Source: Hymenobacter sediminicola (GTDB lineage Bacteria > Bacteroidota > Bacteroidia > Cytophagales > Hymenobacteraceae). Taken from it: 64,000 nucleotides of DNA. The notes beneath the pieces are model-generated. The model was not told the origin of the DNA. It ran no database searches and saw only the letters and a list, made by a program, of their open reading frames with translations. The stretch is from contig NZ_CP060202.1 in the NCBI RefSeq assembly GCF_014250515.1, positions 431,001 to 495,000 on the forward strand. The letters run 5' to 3'. This document shows positions 25,635 through 34,169 of the stretch, piece by piece. A program made the translations under genes and the position numbers. Within the stretch, counting starts at the first letter, position 1, and each line of letters begins with the position of its first letter.

Positions 25635-27017
25635 TTATTCCCGCGTGAATAGGGATTTTCTGCCGCCCTGTTTCAGCGTGAAAGTATGCGTGGCCGCATC
25701 GAAGTCCATGATAATGCCAGCCGCATCGAATACGAACTGCGTTTTGGAACGGGCCGTGAGCGGAAACGCACCCTGGCCTGTTGCCTGCGCCATGAGCGTG
25801 GCGCCGGAGGCCGTAACGCTGATTTTCAGTGGCATCTGCTGGCTGGCGTAGTTGCCGGTGAATTGGCTGATATCCTGGGCCGTGAGGGAAACGGTAGGTG
25901 GGGTCGTAAAATCGGGCAGGCGGTAGGCGCGGCCGAAGTAACTGGATAAAGCGCCAATAGCTAGGTCGTTGCCCGAGAAGCCGTTAGAGCCGTTCGTGCA
26001 CAAGGCCAGCGTGAGCTTTTCGGTGGGGTAGTAGCCGAGCGAAGACCGGAAATTGTCGATGGCACCGCCGTGGCCGAAGCTTTTGCGCTCGTAGAACGGA
26101 ATCGTCATCAGGCCAATGCCGTATTTGTCCTGCATAGTCTGCATCTGCTGCAGGGTGGCCGGCTTCACCAGCTTGCCCGCATATAGGCCCTCAATGAAGC
26201 GCGCCAAATCCGTGGGCGTCGAGACGATGGCGCCCGCGCCGCCGGGAATGCTCATGTCGGTTTCCGGCTCGGGCTGCCAGGCGGTGCCGCTCCATTTGAA
26301 CGAGGCCGCCTCGTGCTGTTTGCCGTCGATGCGGCCGCCGTAATAGGTATCCTTCAACTTCAGCTTGCCGGTGATGCGCTTCTGTAGGGCTTTCGCGTAG
26401 GGCTGTTTCGTGACCTTCTCCACGAGGTAGCCCAGCAGCACATAATTGGTGTTGCTGTACTCAAACTTTGCGCCCGGCTCGAAATCTACGGCTGGCTTGG
26501 CCATGATGGCCAGCAGCTCAGCCTGGGTTTTGGGCTGGGTCATGTACTGCTCGTAGGCCGGGTCGTCGGTGAAGTTGTGCAGGCCGCTGCGGTGGTGCAG
26601 TAGCTGATCCACGGTGATTTTGGTGGCGTTGGGCATCATCGGGAACCAAGTGGCAATAGGTGCGTCCAGCTTCAGCTTGCCTTCTTCCACCAGCTGCATC
26701 ACCATGGTGGCCGTAAACGTTTTGCTGATGCTGCCAATGCGGTAGCGCGTAGCTGGCGTGGCGGGCCCGCCCGGCTGCTCAAGCCCCAAAGCGCGGCTAT
26801 ATATCACCTGCCCGTTCTGCGACAGTACGAGGCTTCCCATCAGCTTGTGGTTGGCTTCGAGGGCCGTAAAGAGGCTATCGAGCTTGGCCTTGTTGAACGG
26901 GGCGGCCGCAGCAGTTTGGGGCGGTACTTGGGTTGTTGTTTGAGTGGCGGTTTGGGCCAAAGACGTGCCGGCCAGCAGCAAGGAAAGGGCGAGTAGGGTA
27001 AATGTTTTGTGTAGCAT
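25635..27017 (-). CDS. Serine hydrolase, class C beta-lactamase/penicillin-binding-protein fold
   Basis: A 460-residue exported hydrolase with a signal peptide (about 1-21) and a Thr/Gln/Pro linker. The catalytic triad motifs of the beta-lactamase family (PF00144 type) are present: S96-I-S-K99 in IGSISKTF, Y187-S-N in FEYSNTN, and H316-G-G in SFGHGGAIDN in place of KTG. The C-terminal about 100 residues form a beta-rich accessory domain. Members include D-aminopeptidases, esterases and peptidoglycan enzymes, and true beta-lactamase activity is not implied. It lies 42 bp downstream of the LytTR regulator on the same strand, so it is probably in that operon. Confidence 0.9.
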   Translation of the reverse strand: MLHKTFTLLALSLLLAGTSLAQTATQTTTQVPPQTAAAAPFNKAKLDSLFTALEANHKLMGSLVLSQNGQVIYSRALGLEQPGGPATPATRYRIGSISKTFTATMVMQLVEEGKLKLDAPIATWFPMMPNATKITVDQLLHHRSGLHNFTDDPAYEQYMTQPKTQAELLAIMAKPAVDFEPGAKFEYSNTNYVLLGYLVEKVTKQPYAKALQKRITGKLKLKDTYYGGRIDGKQHEAASFKWSGTAWQPEPETDMSIPGGAGAIVSTPTDLARFIEGLYAGKLVKPATLQQMQTMQDKYGIGLMTIPFYERKSFGHGGAIDNFRSSLGYYPTEKLTLALCTNGSNGFSGNDLAIGALSSYFGRAYRLPDFTTPPTVSLTAQDISQFTGNYASQQMPLKISVTASGATLMAQATGQGAFPLTARSKTQFVFDAAGIIMDFDAATHTFTLKQGGRKSLFTRE

Positions 27018-27059
27018 GAGGATGGAGATAGGAAAGAGGGGCGAGGAAAGGTATAAGAA

Positions 27060-27764
27060 CTACTTTTTAAAATACAACATCAGGTCCGTCCGGTGTGAGT
27101 TGCCGATGGGCAGCAGCGTGTTGTCGTGGAGCAGCACATTATCGGGCTGCAGCATGCGGATGTGAGCGGCGGCCACAATGAAGGAGCGGTGCACCCGCAC
27201 GAAGGCCGGCCCCAGCACTTCCACCATTTCCTTCATGGTGTGGTGCAGCAGGTAGCTTTTGGTGGCCGTCGTGATTTTCACATAGTCCTTGCAGCCCTCC
27301 ACATACACAATGTCGCGGTGCGGCACTTTCAGCAACCCCTGGCGCTCCTTCACCAGCAGGTACTTTTCGTCGGCCGTGTCGGTGGGTGGGGCGGGCTGGG
27401 TGGCAGGCAGGCGGGCCACGGCTTTCATAAACCGCTCGTAGCTGAAAGGCTTGAGCAGATAGTCGAGCACATCCAGCTCATATCCTTCGTAGGCGTACTC
27501 GCGGTAGGCAGTGGTCAGCACGGTTTTGGGCGGGTGCGTGAGGCTTTTCAGGAAGTTCAGGCCCGTCACGAGCGGCATTTCGATATCCAGAAACAGCAGA
27601 TCCACGGGGTGCTGGGCCAGGTGCTCGTAGGCTTCCATGGCGTTGCGGCACTTGCCCGACAGAGTCAGCCCCGGCGTCTGGCCGATGAACTGAGTGAGCA
27701 CCTGGTGGGCCAGCGGCTCATCATCCACAATCAGGCAACGAACGGGGGCAGGGGTAGTAGTCAT
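27060..27764 (-). CDS. LytTR-family response regulator
   Basis: A 234-residue two-component regulator. The receiver domain (about 8-125) has CLIVDDEP (acidic pair D14, D15), the phosphoacceptor D60 in LLFLDIEMP and the late Lys in DYLLKPFSYERF. The C-terminal LytTR domain (about 140-234) has LVKERQGLLKVPHRDIVYVEGCKDYVKI and FVRVHRSFIVAAAHI. LytTR proteins bind pairs of short direct repeats about 21-22 bp apart. Such repeats occur at 29105-29139 and 31851-31886, upstream of the TonB-type receptor and the erythromycin-esterase-like gene, which makes those likely targets. The kinase at 27943 is its probable partner, and the serine hydrolase follows after 42 bp. Confidence 0.95.
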   Translation of the reverse strand: MTTTPAPVRCLIVDDEPLAHQVLTQFIGQTPGLTLSGKCRNAMEAYEHLAQHPVDLLFLDIEMPLVTGLNFLKSLTHPPKTVLTTAYREYAYEGYELDVLDYLLKPFSYERFMKAVARLPATQPAPPTDTADEKYLLVKERQGLLKVPHRDIVYVEGCKDYVKITTATKSYLLHHTMKEMVEVLGPAFVRVHRSFIVAAAHIRMLQPDNVLLHDNTLLPIGNSHRTDLMLYFKK

Positions 27765-27805
27765 AGCAATTAGTAATGAAGTTATGGGATGATGGAGTAA
27801 TGAAA

Positions 27806-27907
27806 GCTCAGCATGCTGAGCGAAGGCGCAGCCTAAGCATCTTTACCGCTTCGTTGCAATGTCATTTAGACGAAGCGGTAGAGATGCTTCGGTAAGCTCA
27901 GCATGAC
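27806..27907. repeat. Composite palindromic intergenic element, REP-like
   Basis: Outer arms contain GCTCAGCATG-type sequence and inner arms TACCGCTTCG (27844-27853) with CGAAGCGGTA (27871-27880). GCTCAGCATGCTGAGC at 27806-27821 is itself a perfect palindrome. It lies between kinase and regulator genes, so it may be transcribed and fold. It shares the GTCATnC...GCATCT pattern with the hairpin region at 2541-2604. Confidence 0.65.
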
Positions 27908-27942
27908 GGGCTTTTAACATCACGTTCTGTTACGCAGGCCCG

Positions 27943-29055
27943 CTACACCCGCAGCATCAGCTCGGCGCGGTAGCGGCCGTCATGCTCGGTGAGGTGCAGC
28001 TCGTGGGCGTTGGGGTAATACAGGTTGAGGCGCTGCCGAATGTTCTGGAGGCCGATGCCGCCGCTGCGCTTGGCCGAGGCCGCCGGGGCTTCGGGCAGCA
28101 TGTCGTTTTCGATGAGGAAGTGCAGCTGGCCGGGCGTGGTGGTGAGGGTGGCTTGCACGGTGGCCGCATCAGAAAAGTGGTGGCGGCCGTGCTTGAAGCT
28201 GTTTTCTACTAGCGGCAGCAGTAGTAGCGGCGGCACCTGCACGCCAGCCGTGTCGCCCACTGCCCGGAACTCCACCCGCGCGCCGGCATACTTGCGCTGC
28301 TCCAGCTCGAAATAGTTCTCCAGAAACTCCACTTCCTCGGGCAGCCCGATCTGCTGTTTGCCGCTGTCATAGAGCACGTAGCGCATCAGCTCCGAAAGCA
28401 GCAGAATGAAGCGCGGCGTTTCCGGCGAGCCAGCCAGACTCAGGCCGTAGATGCTGTTGAGCGTGTTGAACAGAAAGTGCGGCTGCAGCTGGGCCTTCAG
28501 TTGCTCCATCTGCAGGGCCAGATGGTCTTTTTCGAGGTGGCGGCGGCGGTATTCGTGCTCGAAGGCAATCCGCACGAACGCCACGCAGCTGAAGGCCAGC
28601 AAATCGGTGAACAGCAGGCTGATGTGGTATTGGGCGCGGCCCAGCAGGGTGGCGGCGGCTTCTAGGTATTCTTGCTGGTAGTAGCTCGCCAGCTGGGGCG
28701 GGCTGGGTATGTACTGAAACAGGCCGTGGGCCAGCACCAGGTTCAGCTTGATGCCCCACCACGTGTAGAGCAGCGCGCCAATTCCCAGCAGCGCATAGCG
28801 CCGGCGGCGCAGCAGCAGTGGCAAAAGCACGCGGTAGTAGGGTACAATGTAGAGCGTCGCCAGCAATGCAAACAGGATGAGCTGAGGGTAGGGGAAGTTG
28901 GCGCGCTCCGTGAGGGGCACAAGGCGTCCGGCTTCCTGCATGAAGAAGTTGTACTTGTATAGGCCCACGTACAGCGCCCACACCAGCCCCTCGAACACAA
29001 GCGGAAAACGACTGGGGCGGTCGGGGGCAGGAAGAGGGGCGGTGAGCTTTTGCAT
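27943..29055 (-). CDS. LytS/YehU-type sensor histidine kinase
   Basis: A 370-residue inner-membrane kinase. About four hydrophobic segments occupy residues 18-165, then a short coiled coil (HEYRRRHLEKDHLALQMEQ) and the His_kinase block QLKAQLQPHFLFNTLNSIYGL, with phosphoacceptor H193. The ATPase domain follows, with VPPLLLLPLVENSFKHG (N box) and GGIGLQNIRQRL (G box). There is no large extracytoplasmic domain, so the signal may be a membrane or small-molecule cue. It is encoded just before its regulator, with a 178-bp gap carrying a palindromic element. Its start lies only 50 bp from the conserved LytTR-site block at 29105, so it may be autoregulated. Confidence 0.93.
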   Translation of the reverse strand: MQKLTAPLPAPDRPSRFPLVFEGLVWALYVGLYKYNFFMQEAGRLVPLTERANFPYPQLILFALLATLYIVPYYRVLLPLLLRRRRYALLGIGALLYTWWGIKLNLVLAHGLFQYIPSPPQLASYYQQEYLEAAATLLGRAQYHISLLFTDLLAFSCVAFVRIAFEHEYRRRHLEKDHLALQMEQLKAQLQPHFLFNTLNSIYGLSLAGSPETPRFILLLSELMRYVLYDSGKQQIGLPEEVEFLENYFELEQRKYAGARVEFRAVGDTAGVQVPPLLLLPLVENSFKHGRHHFSDAATVQATLTTTPGQLHFLIENDMLPEAPAASAKRSGGIGLQNIRQRLNLYYPNAHELHLTEHDGRYRAELMLRV

Positions 29056-29104
29056 GGGGCCAAGTTGGCGGATTTTCTGGCCGCCTGCAGCATGCGCAAG
29101 GCCG

Positions 29105-29186
29105 GATTTCGACCAAAGGGGGTGTTTTTTTCGACTAAAAAAACGGGCCGGCTACTTAGTCGTGACGAGGGCAGGAGTGGTCGAAA
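29105..29186 (+). promoter_or_regulatory. Candidate LytTR operator and conserved leader, copy 1
   Basis: Half-sites TTTCGAC at 29107-29113 and 29129-29135 are exactly 22 bp apart, and an inverted GGTCGAAA lies at 29179-29186. The block starts 179 bp upstream of the TonB-type receptor ATG. It matches the block at 31851 in 58 of 78 ungapped positions by my hand count. A 22-bp period fits dimeric LytTR binding on one DNA face. Confidence 0.65.
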
Positions 29187-29283
29187 AACGCGCTGGAAAC
29201 GCGCCGGGCGGGTGTTGCTTTGCCCTATTCCCAGCCGGTTGGTAGCTGGGTTTTCCTCCGACATCCTCCTCTCTTTCAGCGCC

Positions 29284-31734
29284 ATGAAACATGCTTCCGC
29301 CTCCCTGCTCCTCGTCACTGCTCTGGCCGCTGCACCGGCCGTAGCTACCGCCCAAACCGCGCCGGCTTCGGCCGCTCAGCGCGCCACGGCCCCTGCCCTG
29401 CGTGGCATCGTCGCCGACAGTGCTTCCCGGCAGGCGCTGGCCTTCGCTACGGTGGTGCTGCAGCCGGCCGCAGCAGCCCTGGTGCTCAGCACCGTCAGCA
29501 ACGAGCAGGGCGCGTTTCACTTTGAGGCGGTGCCGGCCGGCCGCTACCAGCTGCTGGTGCGCTACATCGGCTACAAAACGCCCGCACCGCTGGCCGTGGA
29601 AGTAAGCGCGGGCCAGCCCGTGGCGCTGGCGCCGGTGCTGCTGGCCGCCACCGGGCAGCAGCTGAAAGGCGTGACCGTAACGGCCCGTAAGCCGTTCATT
29701 GAGCAGCGCGCCGACAAGCTTATACTGAATGTGGCCGAAAGTCCCATTGCCCAGGGTGGCAACGCTTCCGAAGTGCTGTCCCGCGCTCCGGGCGTGATTG
29801 AGCAAGGTGGCCGCTACCTGGTGCGGGGCAAAACGGCGCTGGTGCTCATCGACGGCAAGGCCACCAACCTCGGCGGCAACGACCTGGCCGACCTACTCGC
29901 CTCGCTGCCCAGCAATACCCTCGACAAAGTGGAAGTGGTGGCCAACCCCTCGGCCAGATACGACGCCAATGGCGGGGCCGTCATCAACATCCTCACCAAG
30001 AAAAACAGCGCTTTCGGGACCAACGGCAACGTGAGTGCCGGCGCAGGGGCCGGCCGCTTCGCTCGCTACAACGGCGGCCTCTTACTGAGCTACCGCCGCG
30101 ACAAGCTGAACGTGTTCGGGGGGCTCGACTACCAGCGTACTAAACAGTACCGCCGCTTCGACAGCAACCGGGTGCTGAACCAGGAGGCACGTATCGATGA
30201 GGCGAGCTACAGCGTGACGGAGCGCAACAGCCAGACGGCCCGCATCAACGTGGACTACGACCTGACCAAACGCAGTTCAGTAGGCCTGCAGATCCGAGGC
30301 ATAGCCAGCGCCCGCGAAACCAACGGCAATACCCACTCCGCCGTAGCCAACCTGAACGGCCCGATCAGCGCGACCAATGGGCTGCAAACCAACGGCACCG
30401 GGCGGGGATTCAACCCAACCATTAGCCTGTACTACCGCACGTTGCTGGATTCGGCCGGCGGCGAGCTGAAACTCAACGCGGATTACCTCACTTTCAACAA
30501 GCGCTTCGACGAGCAGTACCACAACGCCGGCTTCAACCTGCAAAGCGAGGACGCCACGGCCAGTGCGCTGCGCACCTACTCGCCGGCCACCAACTCCGTA
30601 GCCTCTTTCACCGCCGACTACACGCGCTCCTTCGGCAAAGCCACGGCGCTGGAAGCGGGCCTGAAGTCTTTGCGCACCGTTACTGATAACGACATCCACT
30701 GGGAAAACGAAGGCGAAGGTGGCACCTGGCTCAACGACGAGCGGCGCACCAACCACTTCGTGTACCGTGAGTACATCAACGCGGGCTATGCCTCGGTGCG
30801 CCAGACGGTGAGCAAGACAGTAGGCGTACAGCTGGGGTTGCGGGCCGAGCACACGCACAGCGAAGGCGAATCGCTGACGCTCAATCAGCAAAACAAGCGC
30901 GACTATTTCAACCTGTTTCCGAGCGTGGCGCTGGACTACAGTATGTCGGAGAAGCAGCAGTGGAATTTCAGTTACCAGCGCAAGATTGACCGGTTCCGCT
31001 TCGACATCGTTAATCCCTTCCTGACCTACATCAGCCCCTATCTGTACTACCAGGGCAACCCCAACATCCGGCCCTCGTTTTCGCACAACTTCTCCGTTTC
31101 GCACAGCTACAACAGCGCAGTGGCTACCTCGCTGAGCTACGGCCGCCACACCAATGCCCTGGCCAGTGTATTCCGCCGCGACCCGGCTACCAGCGTCCTC
31201 ATTCAGTCCGACGCGAACCTGAGCCGGGCCACCACGCTGGATGCCAACATGAGCCTCACCAAGCAGATTGGTGGCGGCGCAATAACCACGGTGAATTTTG
31301 TGGGAGCCACGTACGTCCGTTTCTACTCCCCCACCATGCCCTGGCTGAACCAGTCGAGTGTGGGGGTAATGGCCAGCAGCAACACCACGGTGAACATGCC
31401 GAATGGCATGCGGGCCGAGCTCAACCTGTTCTACCGCACGCCGCTCACGTACGGGGCCTACTCGTTCAAAGCCCAGTACAACGGCAGCATTGCGGTATCA
31501 AAGCCGGTGCTGAAAGAAAAGGGCACGCTCACGCTGACCGTGCTCGACCCGCTGAATCTGCAGGTAAACCGCTACAACACGCGGGCAGAAGGGGTACAGG
31601 CGTACAGCCTCGATAAAACCGAGACCCGCTTCGTGCGGCTGAATTTCAGCTACCGCTTCGGCAACCAGAAAGTGAAGGCCATCAAAACCCGCCGCACGGG
31701 CATCGAGAGCGAGAAAATGCGCCTGGAAAACTAG
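29284..31734 (+). CDS. TonB-dependent-receptor-type outer-membrane beta-barrel protein
   Basis: An 816-residue outer-membrane protein. After a signal peptide (about 1-24, VATAQ) comes a carboxypeptidase-regulatory-like domain (about 39-125: LRGIVADSASRQALAFATVVL, GAFHFEAVPAGRYQLLVRYIGY), a plug domain (about 130-240: GGNASEVLSRAPGVIEQGGRYLVRGKTALVLIDGK, then VEVVANPSARYDANGGAVINI) and a long barrel ending in RFVRLNFSYRFGNQK. This is the OMP_b-brl_3 type rather than SusC. It is transcribed away from the LytS-type kinase and is the first candidate target of the LytTR regulator. I chose the ATG at 29284 at the signal peptide; the open frame continues upstream through the operator and is not coding there. 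The substrate is unknown. Confidence 0.93.
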   Translation: MKHASASLLLVTALAAAPAVATAQTAPASAAQRATAPALRGIVADSASRQALAFATVVLQPAAAALVLSTVSNEQGAFHFEAVPAGRYQLLVRYIGYKTPAPLAVEVSAGQPVALAPVLLAATGQQLKGVTVTARKPFIEQRADKLILNVAESPIAQGGNASEVLSRAPGVIEQGGRYLVRGKTALVLIDGKATNLGGNDLADLLASLPSNTLDKVEVVANPSARYDANGGAVINILTKKNSAFGTNGNVSAGAGAGRFARYNGGLLLSYRRDKLNVFGGLDYQRTKQYRRFDSNRVLNQEARIDEASYSVTERNSQTARINVDYDLTKRSSVGLQIRGIASARETNGNTHSAVANLNGPISATNGLQTNGTGRGFNPTISLYYRTLLDSAGGELKLNADYLTFNKRFDEQYHNAGFNLQSEDATASALRTYSPATNSVASFTADYTRSFGKATALEAGLKSLRTVTDNDIHWENEGEGGTWLNDERRTNHFVYREYINAGYASVRQTVSKTVGVQLGLRAEHTHSEGESLTLNQQNKRDYFNLFPSVALDYSMSEKQQWNFSYQRKIDRFRFDIVNPFLTYISPYLYYQGNPNIRPSFSHNFSVSHSYNSAVATSLSYGRHTNALASVFRRDPATSVLIQSDANLSRATTLDANMSLTKQIGGGAITTVNFVGATYVRFYSPTMPWLNQSSVGVMASSNTTVNMPNGMRAELNLFYRTPLTYGAYSFKAQYNGSIAVSKPVLKEKGTLTLTVLDPLNLQVNRYNTRAEGVQAYSLDKTETRFVRLNFSYRFGNQKVKAIKTRRTGIESEKMRLEN

Positions 31735-31850
31735 GCCGCCGAAACGGATTTGTGCAGCCACTGCCATGCCCCGGTGCTTCCTTCTACCCGGAGGAGGCGC
31801 CGGGGCAGAACGGGTAGAGAGTTGCGTTGAGCGCAAAATTCATAGCCGCA

Positions 31851-31932
31851 GATTTCGACCAACAGGGGGCATTTCTTCGACCAAAAAACCGGGCCGTCTG
31901 ATTCGTCGCCTCGTGGCCCGCCGTGGTCTAAT
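31851..31932 (+). promoter_or_regulatory. Candidate LytTR operator and conserved leader, copy 2
   Basis: TTCGACC at 31854-31860 and 31876-31882 are 22 bp apart, followed by A6 and CCGGGCCG as in copy 1. The block starts exactly 179 bp before the erythromycin-esterase-like ATG, the same distance as copy 1 from its gene. The inverted third half-site of copy 1 is reduced to GGTC here (31925-31928). The final 30 bases before each ATG are also alike in C/T-rich character. Confidence 0.65.
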
Positions 31933-32029
31933 AAAGCTTCTTTTCGCCTCGGCAGGGCCATTCCTTTGTGTCGTTGCCAGTCGCTGAACGGCTGGCTTTT
32001 CTCTCCCGACACCTCCTTTCCCCGGTCCC

Positions 32030-33364
32030 ATGAAAACCTTGTTCCGCTCCCTGCTCGCCGCCGCTTTGTTCACCGGTGCTTCCTGCACTGCCTCGGCCCA
32101 GACGGCTCCCGCTGCCCCGGTAGCGCCTGCCGCCGACACGGCCCGCATCACGCTCAACCCGGCCCTCATCAACGCCGTGAACACCCAAACCTTCGAGCAG
32201 TTCCGCGAAACGGTGCGCCCGCTCATCGCCCAGATGGCTGGCAAACGGGTGGTAAGCATGGGCGAAGGCACCCACGGCACGGCCGAGTTCTACAAGCTGC
32301 GGTTCTGGCTGACGCGCATCCTGGTGGAAGAGCACGGCTTCGACCGGCTAGCGCTGGAAAATACTTACGGCGACACCCACCTGCTCAACCAAGCCATGCA
32401 GCAGCGCACTTCCACCGACCTCAAGCCGCTGATGCAGAAACACCTGCTTGGCATGTGGCAAAACCGCGAAATGGAAGAGCTACTGACTTGGATGCAGACC
32501 CATAACCGCTCTAACCGCCGCCAGGTAGAGCTTACCGGTATCGACGTTATGTTCTCTACCGCCGATGCTCAACTGCTTCAGCAGGGCTTGGCCAAAAGCA
32601 AAAATTCTGATCTGCAGGCCGCCGTGGCGCAACTCCTGAAAAGCGCCCAATACAACGATGCATACTGGTACAAGATGAGTGACAAGACCTTTAAAAGAAA
32701 CCGCGAGGAGTGGTTGGCCAACGGTAGTGCAGGGTACAAAGCCGCTGAAAAACTAGTGCAGGCGCTGCCTACCATCAAACTGCCCCGCAAGCAGCAGGAA
32801 GTGCTGGCCGGAGCCGCCAAAAATGCCCGTCTGGGGTTCGATGTATTCTATCAGTACGAAGTGTTCAAGCGTGATGCCTCCCGCGACAGTGCCTTCGCCG
32901 AAATGACCAAATTTGTAGCTGGTGATAACCACAAGGTGATTATTTGGGCTCATAACGCCCATGTGGGCCGCAAAGCCATTGATGCCAAAAGCAGCAACGG
33001 CGGTGGCACCGGCGACTACCTCGAACGGATGTTTCCGGGCCAATATTTCGTGCTAGCTACTGGTACCGGCTCCGGCACTTATGCCGCTACCACGGAGCGC
33101 TTCATCTCGCCGGCAAGTGTGATGAGTTCCTATCCGCTGCCTGCCCCCAAAGCCGGCTCTTGGGAAGAAGCTATGAGCCAGGTGAGCAGCCCGGTATACT
33201 ATTTCAGCACGAATCAGTTGGGCAAGCAGGACCTGGTGCGCCCGCACCGCCTGATTGGGCAGACCGCCGGCGGCGAGAACTACTACAACGATACCAGGCT
33301 CAGCGCCGCCTACGACGCGCTGCTGTTTGTGCGCCAAAGCACGGCCGCCACGCCCCTGCGCTAG
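32030..33364 (+). CDS. Erythromycin-esterase-family protein, exported
   Basis: A 444-residue protein with a signal peptide (about 1-24, ASAQ), so it acts outside the cytoplasm, unlike the cytoplasmic EreA/EreB resistance enzymes. Family features are VVSMGEGTHGTAEFYKLRFWLTRILVEEHGF (H82 as the putative catalytic His, E87), ALENTYGDT (E110), GIDV, and IIWAHNAHVGR (H308, H311). Members are metal-independent hydrolases or of unknown function; macrolide esterase activity cannot be assumed. Its leader matches that of the receptor gene, which implies shared control by the LytTR system encoded at 27-29 kb. It is followed by a strong terminator shared with the convergent head-GIN gene. Confidence 0.9.
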   Translation: MKTLFRSLLAAALFTGASCTASAQTAPAAPVAPAADTARITLNPALINAVNTQTFEQFRETVRPLIAQMAGKRVVSMGEGTHGTAEFYKLRFWLTRILVEEHGFDRLALENTYGDTHLLNQAMQQRTSTDLKPLMQKHLLGMWQNREMEELLTWMQTHNRSNRRQVELTGIDVMFSTADAQLLQQGLAKSKNSDLQAAVAQLLKSAQYNDAYWYKMSDKTFKRNREEWLANGSAGYKAAEKLVQALPTIKLPRKQQEVLAGAAKNARLGFDVFYQYEVFKRDASRDSAFAEMTKFVAGDNHKVIIWAHNAHVGRKAIDAKSSNGGGTGDYLERMFPGQYFVLATGTGSGTYAATTERFISPASVMSSYPLPAPKAGSWEEAMSQVSSPVYYFSTNQLGKQDLVRPHRLIGQTAGGENYYNDTRLSAAYDALLFVRQSTAATPLR

Positions 33365-33425
33365 CTTCTGTTTACGTGTGCTATTGAGGTGAATTTTTCA
33401 GGTGAACTACTTAGGTGTACTATAC

Positions 33426-33462
33426 AAAACGGCGGCAGCTCATCAGGAGCTGCCGCCGTTTT
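33426..33462. terminator. Bidirectional terminator
   Basis: Stem 33426-33440 / 33448-33462 (AAAACGGCGGCAGCT with its complement), seven-base loop, between convergent genes. Confidence 0.9.
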
Positions 33463-33500
33463 CTTATATGATGATATCGGGTGCTGAATAGCGACGTGTG

Positions 33501-34169
33501 CTACCGCGTCACCCGCGCTTTGCCCTTGTTGCGCACGTCGCTGGCACCGGAGCTGCGCGCCGACAGTTCCTCTTCCACAAAAACGTAGGCATCGGAAGCA
33601 CCGGAGGCCTGTACATCGGCTTTGCGGCTTTGCAGGTTGGAAGCTTGGTAGTCGCTGCTGCCGCTGATTTGTACCTGCTGGCGCTCTACGTGGCCCGAGA
33701 GGCGGACGTCGGAAGCGCCGGATGCCTGCACTGTCAGCCGTTGGGCATCGAGGCGCAGTGTCACATCACTGGCGCCGCTAGCTTTAATGCTGAAATCATC
33801 GGCCTTGAATGTAGACTCGCTCTTGATATCGGAAGCGCCGCTGGTTTCCACACCGGTCAGGCGTGGGCAGGTCACGTACACCGTCACCTTTTTGTTGCTG
33901 AACAGCTGCATAGGCGCATCCTTGTCGCGGTAAATCATGAGCGTGCCATTCTGTACTTCCGTCCGGATGTACTTCTCCACGTCGCTGTCGGCTTCCACTT
34001 TCACCTGCGTAGTCGTGCCTTTGGTCAGCACTACGTTGCAGGCTCCGCTGGTCCTGAGCTTCTGGAAAGCGGCGACCTGCCGGAGTTGCTGCGCCTGCCC
34101 GGCAATTACAGAAACGGTGCTGAGCACAGCCGCTACGGCCAGCGACTTGAAGAGGGGAGAAGTACGCAT
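33501..34169 (-). CDS. Head-GIN (DUF2807) beta-helix protein with SGASD repeats
   Basis: A 222-residue exported protein with a signal peptide (about 1-26). The body is the putative auto-transporter adhesin head-GIN type: FQKLRTSGACNVVLTKG opens the domain, and SGASD or a variant recurs at 41, 110, 131, 150, 169, 189 and 207. From 110 on, the steps are 19-21 residues, the length of one beta-helix turn. The GIN-domain proteins are widespread in Bacteroidota and of unknown function, probably envelope-associated. The ATG at 34169 is the one that opens a signal peptide; an in-frame upstream extension of 66 codons is ignored. Confidence 0.9.
   Translation of the reverse strand: MRTSPLFKSLAVAAVLSTVSVIAGQAQQLRQVAAFQKLRTSGACNVVLTKGTTTQVKVEADSDVEKYIRTEVQNGTLMIYRDKDAPMQLFSNKKVTVYVTCPRLTGVETSGASDIKSESTFKADDFSIKASGASDVTLRLDAQRLTVQASGASDVRLSGHVERQQVQISGSSDYQASNLQSRKADVQASGASDAYVFVEEELSARSSGASDVRNKGKARVTR

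Noticed and set aside
25635..27017. Calling the serine hydrolase an AmpC beta-lactamase
   Set aside because: The SxxK, YSN and HGG set is shared by esterases and peptidases, and the extra C-terminal beta domain is untypical of AmpC.
30277..31149. A 290-codon open frame antisense to the TonB-type receptor
   Set aside because: No recognisable motifs; composition typical of an antisense shadow.
32030..33364. Calling the esterase-family gene a macrolide-resistance gene
   Set aside because: It carries a signal peptide and the family includes many members without macrolide activity.
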